A stretch of 12,737 nt of DNA from contig JAEZPX010000272.1 in NCBI GenBank assembly GCA_023413275.1, positions 1-12,737 of the forward strand. Direction: 5' to 3'. Origin of the DNA: Bacillota bacterium (lineage in GTDB: Bacteria > Bacillota > Clostridia > Lachnospirales > Anaerotignaceae). Shown here one piece after another: positions 6,581-12,737 of this stretch; positions within the stretch are counted from its first letter, which is position 1, and every line of letters begins with the position of its first letter. Position numbers and translations under genes: made by a program. The notes under the pieces are model-generated. The model had not been told where the DNA came from. It worked only from the letters and a program-made list of their open reading frames with translations, and did not search any database.

Positions 6581-7930
6581 TTAATCACAAAATTCAGGAG
6601 GTATGCTCTGCGGATAATGAAAAATGTTCATAGGGTCATATTTTGCCTTAATACGAGTCAATCGATGAAAATTGCAGCCATAATATCCCTGTGGCCAATT
6701 TTCAATCAATAGATCAGGGGTATTGACATACACTCCACATGTGTAAGGAAGCATGGCCTTACGAAAATCCTCCACCCATCGAATGCCCTGCGCCGCTCCA
6801 TCCGCAGCATCCCAAGTAGCCCATGGTGACATATTCGATAGCGCTTTGCGATAAAAATACGCTGTCTCGGTATTCCCTATTTCAGCTACTGCCCCACCTA
6901 ACCCATGAAATAGTACAGAGGCTGTAATGCTAGGCGGAGCTTCACCAATGAAATATGAGATAGTATCAACTGCTTTATCAGGTAATAACTGCTCAATAAA
7001 AGGCCCCACGCTCTTGAAAGACTCCGGCGTATCCGGTTGGGTAGCTCCTATTCGAGCCGCCGCTTCAAGCCATGGCATCTCTTGGATGGTAACCTCTTTT
7101 GGTGGACTAGACATGAGCAGTGGTTGTAGCAAATACCTCAGCTCATTCTCTGAACCAAGAAAAACTCCTTGCATAAATAGTTGTGGCTGTTGGCCCGAAA
7201 CAATGGAAAGCAATGGCGTAATTCTCTGGTCGGCACACGGTAGTGTATATTGCTGCCATTCCCGCAGAACGGATTTTAGATCTTGAATCTCTTAATCAAT
7301 CCGTGCATAAGCAACCATATCTATATGGTGCGTTCGGAAACGGAAAGAGGTGCAAACACCAAAGTTGCCTCCACCGCCGCCTCGCAATGCCCAAAATAAA
7401 TCACAATTCTGTCTGTCATTTGCGTAGATTACGTTGCCGTTTGCATCAACCATTTCCACCTCAAGCAAACTGTCAATGGCTAATCCCCATTGACGAGACA
7501 GACTGCTTTGTCCACCACCTAGAGTGAATCCTGCAATTCCAGTTGTGGGACAAAGTCCGGGTGGTACCACCAACCCTTCCTCTCCTAATACTTCTGCCAG
7601 TTCGAAGTCACGCAATCCGGTCTGCACCGTAACAATGCCAGCCGCTCTATCCAGATCAACTCGCTTCATCTCACTGACATCAATAACGATACCTGCGTCA
7701 ACTACTGATAATCCTTCGTAGTTGTGACGGCCAGATCGTACACGGATTGGCACATCTCTCAATCGTGCCCAGCGTATGGCATTTACTACATCCTGTGTTT
7801 CTCTTGCAAATACAATAACCAATGGAAATCTATTAAAAAAAGTATTAAATTCACTGCGAGCCTGATTATATTGTGGATCATTAGGAAAAACAATACGTCC
7901 AGTTAATTCCCGCTCTTTATCATAATTCAT
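6581..7930 (-). pseudogene. berberine-bridge-type FAD oxidoreductase with one in-frame stop
   Basis: A single 450-codon frame carries the whole gene, broken only by TAA at 7292-7294 (codon 213). Residues 1-200 are the FAD-binding PCMH domain, with H69 in RSGRHNYEGLS and C127 in GLCPTTG, the two residues that covalently hold FAD in bicovalent BBE oxidases, and a GGGQ turn. After the stop the frame continues without shift through EIQDLKSVLREWQQYTLP into the substrate domain and ends with the BBE motif YYGCNFHRL--IKAKYDPMNIFHYPQ. Family members oxidise sugars, alkaloids or other alcohols and amines using O2. The ATG at 7930 has AGAGGAG 8 bases upstream. Locally the gene is GC-richer (36 of 60 bases G/C at 7021-7080) than its neighbours, hinting at transfer. 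Without read-through no full enzyme is made; a sequencing error is possible. Confidence 0.85.
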
Positions 7931-7957
7931 GGAAACAACTCCTCTTTTCAAATTCAT

Positions 7958-7963
7958 ATTATA
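7958..7963 (-). promoter_or_regulatory. possible -10 box of the oxidase gene
   Basis: A perfect TATAAT on the minus strand, 28 bases before the ATG at 7930. No good -35 stands at 16-18 bases; TTACGC is at 19 bases. This is therefore a weak or activator-dependent promoter if real. Confidence 0.35.
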
Positions 7964-8267
7964 TAGGCAATTTACTTGAAGTGCGTAACCTGGACTTGCT
8001 ATATACTTACTTCATTTTATGTTGCAATGTGCAATAATCCCACAACTCTCCCTTATATCAATGCTTCCACACCCATTTGCTATTTGTAAATAATTAAGTG
8101 GACACGATTATTAACACTTGTTATAATTTAGCAATTGGCGATCCATGCCTATAGGCTAGTGCACCTTGAAGCTTATAAGCACACAAGTTTTTATTTATCT
8201 TTTAATCAACGAAACTAATATAACTTAGAAGAAAAACTGCATCCATTTTATAAATAAATTCAGAATT
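7964..8267. other. non-coding gap between oxidase pseudogene and RpiR gene
   Basis: About 300 bases without a gene in either direction. It contains two small palindromes: TTGCAATGTGCAA (8022-8034) and GCCTATAGGC (8147-8156). No RNA gene or riboswitch pattern was recognised. Confidence 0.5.
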
Positions 8268-8296
8268 TTGACGCATACCTTTTTTTTTGATATAAT
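8268..8296 (+). promoter_or_regulatory. promoter of the RpiR-type gene
   Basis: TTGACG (8268-8273), a 17-base T-rich spacer, and a perfect TATAAT (8291-8296) preceded by TGA, an extended -10. It lies about 30 bases before the start codon. Confidence 0.8.
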
Positions 8297-8326
8297 TAGA
8301 ATAATTATTTTATAGGAGTGACTGTT

Positions 8327-9190
8327 ATGATACCTGAATTTCAGGAATTAGTGAAAAATGCAAAACTAACTAAAAAAGAACGATTAGTCGCCGATTATGT
8401 ATTGGCGAATTTTAAAGATGCTTGCTTTATTACTTCTACATCGCTGGCAAAAACACTTGAAATTAGTCACTCGTCTATTATTCGCTTTAGCCGTGCATTA
8501 GGTTTTTCCGGCTATTCGGAATATCAACAAGCGATCAGAAAATTTTACAATAACTATATTTCCACCCTTGGTGATTCTGCTAATATCCCTACTTTTAAAT
8601 TGGCACAGACAGCTGATTTGCTACCGCAACGATCCATTCGGGATGACATATCCATCATCACACAAGAAAATATTAAATCTGCGATACTCAATAATTCAGA
8701 TGAGCTCTTCGCAAAGGCAAGTGAAAAAATAATTCAGTCCAGAACGAAATATATTGTTGGAAATAGAGGAAACCATTGCGTGGCGTCTTTTTTATCTGTA
8801 ATTTTAAAGGATACTTTGCCTTACGTTTTTGCGGAACCATCGGGAAGTTGTAACACCTTTGATTTTTTAAGTGATATTGGCAAAAATGATTGTTTAATTG
8901 TAATAAGCTACCCAAGGTATTCGGAGTTGACACGTCTTGCAGCAGAATTGGCTTATAAGAAAGGAGCAGCCGTTATCGTTCTAACCGATACACCTACTGC
9001 CCCCCTTGCTCAATATGCTACTTTCCTCTTTACAACCTCTGTAAACTCCATTAGCTTTTTTAATTCTATGATACCTTCATTGTATACTGCAGAAGTGCTT
9101 GCCACCTATATCTGCAAAAAAATAGGCAAACAAAATACAGAAAAACTCCAACTAATCGATGAGTATACATCCAAATTGAAACTTTATTAA
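8327..9190 (+). CDS. MurR/RpiR family transcriptional regulator with SIS domain
   Basis: A 287-residue protein. Residues 1-75 form the HTH_6 domain, with the recognition segment around TSTSLAKTLEISHSSIIRFSRALGFSG (in outline, 37-62). Residues about 125-255 form the SIS fold: YIVGNRGNHC, then CLIVISYPRYSELT, then AAVIVLTDTPTAPLA. In sugar-phosphate-binding SIS domains the second loop usually reads ISxSGxT; here it is ISYPRYS, so a phosphosugar ligand is doubtful. The ATG at 8327 follows TAGGAGTG (8313-8320); the GTG at 8318 lies inside that site. The gene converges on the PLP enzyme-symporter operon and shares its terminator, so that operon is its most likely target, with the operator expected upstream of 11819. 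Confidence 0.88.
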   Translation: MIPEFQELVKNAKLTKKERLVADYVLANFKDACFITSTSLAKTLEISHSSIIRFSRALGFSGYSEYQQAIRKFYNNYISTLGDSANIPTFKLAQTADLLPQRSIRDDISIITQENIKSAILNNSDELFAKASEKIIQSRTKYIVGNRGNHCVASFLSVILKDTLPYVFAEPSGSCNTFDFLSDIGKNDCLIVISYPRYSELTRLAAELAYKKGAAVIVLTDTPTAPLAQYATFLFTTSVNSISFFNSMIPSLYTAEVLATYICKKIGKQNTEKLQLIDEYTSKLKLY

Positions 9191-9205
9191 TTATTTTCCA
9201 ATATT

Positions 9206-9239
9206 AAAAACTGCACCTTGTTTACAAAGTGCAGTTTTT
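9206..9239. terminator. bidirectional terminator between RpiR and symporter genes
   Basis: An 11-bp stem, AAAAACTGCAC (9206-9216) with GTGCAGTTTTT (9229-9239), with a 12-base loop in which TTG and CAA can also pair. It has a T-run on both strands and serves the two convergent transcripts. Confidence 0.9.
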
Positions 9240-9284
9240 ACAATTCAAGCTTTTATTTCAATTCCGTACTCATCTATTAAATAA

Positions 9285-10508
9285 TTAACTATTTTCAAAC
9301 ACCTCTTTATCTAACTTTCCAAGAGATTTTGCTACCAAGGTAGTACCTGCCAAATCACTCACATTGTTCAGAACTGTATGTGCAGGGTCAATGGTTGGCC
9401 ATATAGCAGCAAGAATTGGTATTAAGCTAAGTGGCATACCAAGGGACTCCAATAAAACTGTGGACATAACAATACCCGCACCCTTTACTCCTGCAGCACC
9501 TACGGATAAAATAATTCCTAAGAAAACAAACTGAATAATTCTGGAAAATGTAACATCAAAACCGTAAAGATTAGAAGCAAATATACAGCAAAGTCCTACA
9601 AATAAGGCAAAGCCATTCATGCCACAGGTATTTCCCAATGGAAGTGTAAAACCATAAATATTTTCAGGTACACCCAGTTTTTCTTCGGCAACTTTAATAG
9701 ATACAGGAAGTGTTGCCGCTGAAGATGTTGTTGTAACAGCAACCAACATTGGTTCAGCAATTTTTTTCATAAATTTGAAAGGATTTAGACCTCCCAGCAC
9801 CTTAATAATTAAAGGATAGAGTACAAACAATATTAATAATGCACAAACATTATCTGTTATAAAGAATGTAATTACTTCCTTCATTGTTGCACCACTAACT
9901 GTATTCACCATTGTAGCCATTAAGGACGCAATACCAATAGGAGAAAATTCCATTACATATGATGTAATTTTAAGCATTGCCTCACTTCCTTGGTCAATAC
10001 CGGAAACAAAACCCTTTACCTTATCTCCCAAGGAAAGCAACGCAACTCCTAAGAAAATAGCAAATACAATAATTTGCAGCATATTCGCAGTGGCCATTGC
10101 ATTAACAACGTTATCCGGTACCCATGATACTACGTTATCAATAAAATTATATGCAACACTTTCAACCTGTGCTTCAGAATTTAGAAACTCAGTGGTTCCC
10201 GTTCCAGGTTTCACAATTAAACCTGCAATCACCCCAACAGAGGCTGATAAACCTGATGTAACTAAAATATATATAACAAATCGTAATCCAACGGTACGAA
10301 GCTGTTTCACATCTCCCATTTTACATACGCCGCTGGTAATGCTAAAAAATACTAAAGGTACAATCAACATTTTTAGCAAACGCAAAAAAACTGTTCCTAT
10401 TGGAGAAATAATCTCAGCCGCTCTTGGAGAAATAAAGCCGATTGCCAAACCAATTGCAATACCTATTAATATCTTTTTTCCTAACGACATTTTTTTTAAA
10501 AAATTCAT
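9285..10508 (-). CDS. dicarboxylate/amino acid:cation symporter (DAACS, GltP-like)
   Basis: A 407-residue membrane protein of the glutamate-transporter family. Visible in order: TM1 after MSLGKKILIG, the HP1 loop TTSSAATLPVS (259-269), the TM7 motif at 291-302 (LGNTCGMNGFAL), and TM8 with D374-P-A-H377-T-V-L-N381 and D385. Compared with GltPh (numbering from memory), the amino-group-binding D394 and the N401 and D405 residues are kept, but R397 is His, T314 is Phe, R276 is Thr, and NMDGT is GMNGF. This implies cation-coupled uptake of an amino acid that lacks a side-chain carboxylate. The ATG at 10508 follows GGGGGATT; the class V enzyme stop is 21 bases upstream, so both are on one transcript. 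No signal peptide beyond TM1. Confidence 0.88.
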   Translation of the reverse strand: MNFLKKMSLGKKILIGIAIGLAIGFISPRAAEIISPIGTVFLRLLKMLIVPLVFFSITSGVCKMGDVKQLRTVGLRFVIYILVTSGLSASVGVIAGLIVKPGTGTTEFLNSEAQVESVAYNFIDNVVSWVPDNVVNAMATANMLQIIVFAIFLGVALLSLGDKVKGFVSGIDQGSEAMLKITSYVMEFSPIGIASLMATMVNTVSGATMKEVITFFITDNVCALLILFVLYPLIIKVLGGLNPFKFMKKIAEPMLVAVTTTSSAATLPVSIKVAEEKLGVPENIYGFTLPLGNTCGMNGFALFVGLCCIFASNLYGFDVTFSRIIQFVFLGIILSVGAAGVKGAGIVMSTVLLESLGMPLSLIPILAAIWPTIDPAHTVLNNVSDLAGTTLVAKSLGKLDKEVFENS

Positions 10509-10529
10509 CAGTAATCCCCCAGTTCTATC

Positions 10530-11819
10530 TTAGCACTTATATTCGTCAGCAATTTCTTTGGTTATCTTTAAAAATTGGTCAATATCATCAACGCCTTGGC
10601 AATGCATGGGTGATACACGAATTGCACCCTCCAAACCTAATGCTTCAACAATTCGCTTGGAGTATACACTGGTGTTAATTCGCTCGTATACAGTAATTCC
10701 TCTCTTTTGATATTCAGCTACACATTCTGTGAAGCCAATACCATCAATGCCAATTGCAGCAATTAAATCTCGGTTGCTGATATCCTGTGTATCTACATAA
10801 ACATGTACACCCTCAATTTGTCTCAAGCCCGGAACAGCTTCTGTACCATCCAGCATACGGCTTAACAATGCTCTTTCCTGTAAATGAATGCGATGCATTC
10901 CCGCCTTAAACACTTCTCTTCTGTCTGTAGAATTGCAGTCCACTTTCCCTATTTCACAAACATATTTTATAACTTCCATCATAGCCGCAAAGTTACCTGG
11001 TGCAGAAGTGCCCAGCTCCCATACGTTTTCATCTTTTGCAAGGAGCTTGTGATGTCTCATTGTTGCAACTCGATCAGATACATAAGCAAATCCACATCCT
11101 CTTACACCAAAAAACTTATATGGCGCAAAATTCATAGCATCCACGCCCAGAGCCTCTACGTCCATCACAGCATGTGGCGCATGTTGAACAGCATCGCTGA
11201 TAATATAAATATCCGGATTAATTTCTCTAGCCCTTCTTACAATTTCAGCAATGTCCATAATATTCCCAGAAATATTAGAAGCAGACATAATGCTTAATAC
11301 GCATGTATCCTTATCTACATATTTCATTACTTCATCTGGATCAATACCGCCTGATGTTGTATTCGCAGGTACTACCCTGAACTCTCGCCCTGTTTTTTCG
11401 CAATAGTATTGCATTGCGTCATATGCAGAAGGATGCTCTATTGAAGAAGTAACAGCATTAGAACCCCATTTCACATTTTCCATTATTGTTCCAACGGCTT
11501 GAAACATAGTTTGAGAAGCGGTTAACTCTGTTATTAATGCACCGCTTTTTGCGCCAAATACAATCTCCAATATTTCTTTTGTTCCTTGTTCAACCAAACC
11601 TTTTAAGTATAAAGAACGCTCGTGAATTCTTTCTGGACAATCAGGAAACATCTCTAAGGAACACTTTACTTCTACTGCTTTTTTTAATCTTAGTGATCCA
11701 CCCGAATTATCCAAAAAAATTCTTTTCCCATGCTCCGGATCAGCATCGGCATAAAAAAACATCTCTTTTAAATTTTCTTGGTATGATTTTTCAAATAAAA
11801 TTCCTTTTTCTTGATTCAT
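10530..11819 (-). CDS. class V aminotransferase-fold PLP enzyme (not a desulfurase)
   Basis: A 429-residue cytosolic PLP enzyme of the SufS/Csd/isopenicillin-N-epimerase fold. Key residues: H129 in SIEHPS (ring stacking), D209-A-V-Q212-H in ISDAVQHAPH (pyridine nitrogen and ring oxygen), K235 in APYKFFG (the Schiff-base lysine), and R401 in AIRVSP (substrate carboxylate). The loop that carries the SufS catalytic cysteine, about 15 residues before the arginine, here reads NTSVYSK and has no Cys, so sulfur transfer is unlikely. The reaction could be a lyase, epimerase or transaminase; I cannot choose. The ATG at 11819 has AAAAGGAG 7 bases upstream (11826-11833). It is first in an operon with an amino-acid symporter, which points to catabolism of an imported amino acid. 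Confidence 0.88.
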   Translation of the reverse strand: MNQEKGILFEKSYQENLKEMFFYADADPEHGKRIFLDNSGGSLRLKKAVEVKCSLEMFPDCPERIHERSLYLKGLVEQGTKEILEIVFGAKSGALITELTASQTMFQAVGTIMENVKWGSNAVTSSIEHPSAYDAMQYYCEKTGREFRVVPANTTSGGIDPDEVMKYVDKDTCVLSIMSASNISGNIMDIAEIVRRAREINPDIYIISDAVQHAPHAVMDVEALGVDAMNFAPYKFFGVRGCGFAYVSDRVATMRHHKLLAKDENVWELGTSAPGNFAAMMEVIKYVCEIGKVDCNSTDRREVFKAGMHRIHLQERALLSRMLDGTEAVPGLRQIEGVHVYVDTQDISNRDLIAAIGIDGIGFTECVAEYQKRGITVYERINTSVYSKRIVEALGLEGAIRVSPMHCQGVDDIDQFLKITKEIADEYKC

Positions 11820-11834
11820 TTTTATCTCCTTTTA

Positions 11835-12250
11835 TTAAACAAATGTTTTAAAGCCCTACGAAACCTCTCTTCACCATCCTTTTCATACAATTATAAATTA
11901 ATGAAATTCCGTTCTTGAATATTTGTTCTCAATTATTCAAATAATTAAAAAAATATTCTTAATTATTTATATCATAACAATAAATCAAAAACAATATACA
12001 AAACGAACAAAAATATTTATTTTTATTTGTATATGAATAAAATTATTTATTTTTTTAAAATTATAATTTTTTCTATTTTTATTAAGCACTTTTTACTTTA
12101 ACAAAGTTGCAGTTCGTTAATACTTTGCAAATTGCTAAGCTAATGCAAGTTATCAAAATCTCTCCTTTCCAAAGATACCAAAAAATTTCCCTTTTTTCGA
12201 TTATTTGATTCTAATAGTTCCTCTCGTTTTTTCCTCGTTCTTTTTTAAAT
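11835..12250. other. long AT-rich upstream region with repeats
   Basis: More than 400 bases without a gene, extremely A/T-rich from 11940 to 12080. A perfect TATAAT on the minus strand (11895-11890) could be the -10 of the PLP enzyme operon; the best -35 (TTCAAG, 18 bases away) is weak, suggesting activation or RpiR control. CAAAGT (12102-12107) and ACTTTG (12122-12127) form a loose inverted repeat. No T-box, riboswitch or small RNA pattern was recognised. Confidence 0.5.
11912..11967. promoter_or_regulatory. candidate operator cluster upstream of the PLP enzyme operon
   Basis: A 16-bp palindrome AATTATT-CA-AATAATT (11931-11946), an inverted pair TTGAAT (11915-11920) and ATTCAA (11935-11940), and a direct repeat TTCTCAATTATT (11926-11937) and TTCTTAATTATT (11956-11967) exactly 30 bp apart. 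Just upstream of the presumed -10, this is the best site for RpiR binding, though AT-rich DNA gives such matches by chance. Confidence 0.4.
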
Positions 12251-12275
12251 AAAAAAAGAGTCACTTTTGTGACTC
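12251..12275 (-). terminator. terminator of the SLOG-type gene
   Basis: On the minus strand GAGTCAC-AAAA-GTGACTC (12275-12258) is followed by seven T residues (12257-12251), a classic intrinsic terminator starting 8 bases after the stop at 12283. Confidence 0.9.
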
Positions 12276-12282
12276 GAATTTA

Positions 12283-12737
12283 TTAGGTTTCATATAGGTT
12301 TATTATTTGTACTTTGCTTTTCTCTGCATATTTTACAGTGTAGGGGATGCCTTTACTACCATCAAAATAGCAAATCATTTTACTGCTATTGTCCACCATA
12401 TATCGATTTCTCTGGTGAAAACAGCCTTGATGATATTTCGCATTTAAGATAATGACCTCATCGCACTGAGCAAGGGTAGTGAAATATAGTTCTCGGTTCA
12501 CTTCGTTCCAATTTTTTGGCTGTTCTTCGTAGGGCACTACGGCAATGAGCTTTATTACTTTTGGCTCTGAAATATGCACTACTCGTTTTCGCATGAGCAC
12601 AATTTCTGCACACAGTAAATCGAATCCATAGCACGCTCCGAAGTAAAAGGTGTCTGTTCCATTTTTAATTGTTCTATCAACTTCCTCCTCTATTTTTAAT
12701 TTCAAATTTTCAAGGTTTTCTTTACTTTTAGGAAGGC
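12283..12737 (-). CDS. SLOG/DUF1273 family protein, 5' end outside window
   Basis: 150 residues are visible. The frame stays open to the right edge (LPKSKENLENLKLKIEEEV...), so the TTG at 12705 is internal and about 15-20 residues, normally carrying a TGHRPQ motif, are missing. Seen here: a helix, then FYFGACYGFDLLCAEIV (the family's GxxxGxDxxAAE phosphate-binding helix), then KLIAVVPYEEQPKNW, then AQCDEVIILN, and the C-terminal RNRYMVDNSSKMICYFDGSKG typical of YpsA-like DUF1273 proteins. SLOG domains bind nucleotides or nucleotide-like ligands; several act in signalling or defence. Here it stands alone with its own terminator, so no partner is implied. The GACYGFD variant keeps the glycines and Asp. 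Confidence 0.85.
   Translation of the reverse strand, partial: LPKSKENLENLKLKIEEEVDRTIKNGTDTFYFGACYGFDLLCAEIVLMRKRVVHISEPKVIKLIAVVPYEEQPKNWNEVNRELYFTTLAQCDEVIILNAKYHQGCFHQRNRYMVDNSSKMICYFDGSKGIPYTVKYAEKSKVQIINLYET

Noticed and set aside
7213..7294. Oxidase read as two separate genes or as a frameshift
   Set aside because: The two frames are identical and joined by coding-like sequence with a single TAA; the second half has no start codon with a ribosome site.
7972..8010. MerR-type promoter with 19-bp spacing (CTTGAA ... TATATA, + strand)
   Set aside because: The dyad is poor and no gene follows on the + strand for about 300 bases.
10090..10533. 147-residue + strand frame opposite the symporter gene
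   Set aside because: It is antisense to a well-supported membrane protein gene and has no start signals or family resemblance.
11835..12250. Riboswitch or T-box leader for the PLP enzyme operon
   Set aside because: No T-box sequence, no conserved aptamer core and no antiterminator-terminator pair near 11820-11900.
12283..12737. SLOG-type gene as part of a defence island
   Set aside because: No neighbouring effector, nuclease or membrane gene is visible in the window, and DUF1273 proteins are common outside defence systems.

Overview
The window looks like a chromosomal segment of a low-GC, Gram-positive, probably anaerobic Firmicute of the Clostridia type. The grounds are AT-rich DNA, strong AGGAGG-like ribosome sites, A/T-flanked hairpin terminators, and a family set typical of such genomes: an iron-sulfur enoate reductase of the Old Yellow Enzyme (OYE) type, an OFA-type MFS carrier, PadR, RpiR, WYL and YoaP-type acetyltransferase proteins. 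I cannot name the genus. No RNA gene, CRISPR array, insertion sequence or phage gene was seen.

Region A (1-2262, + strand): the 3' end of a WYL-domain regulator is followed closely by a small zinc-ribbon protein and a DUF3788 protein. After a 315-base gap comes a YoaP-like protein, a GNAT acetyltransferase joined to a thioredoxin-like C-terminal domain. A bidirectional hairpin closes the region.

Region B (2344-6348): a divergent catabolic or reductive module. On the minus strand an OFA-type MFS carrier is followed 27 bases later by a 647-residue FMN/4Fe-4S/FAD enoate-reductase-type enzyme. A PadR regulator is divergent. The intergenic region holds a strong promoter for the carrier, overlaid by three ACATGT sites spaced exactly 14 bp apart. 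These make two copies of ATGT-N8-ACAT, the published PadR operator form. The simplest reading is that PadR represses uptake and reduction of an unsaturated (perhaps phenolic) acid. The reductase carries Trp where most OYEs have the proton-donating Tyr, and the carrier lacks the OxlT-type lysine, so the substrate is probably not a standard one.

Region C (6349-8267): a GC-richer berberine-bridge-type FAD oxidase gene, complete except for one in-frame TAA at codon 213, flanked by non-coding DNA. It is probably a recently inactivated, horizontally acquired gene.

Region D (8268-11834): an RpiR/SIS regulator (+) converges on a minus-strand pair: a class V PLP enzyme without the cysteine-desulfurase cysteine, then a glutamate-transporter-family symporter whose side-chain-carboxylate-binding residues are replaced. 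Together they suggest uptake and PLP-dependent processing of a non-acidic amino acid, controlled by RpiR.

Region E (11835-12737): a very AT-rich upstream region with repeats, then the 3' part of a SLOG/DUF1273-type gene running off the right edge, with its own terminator.
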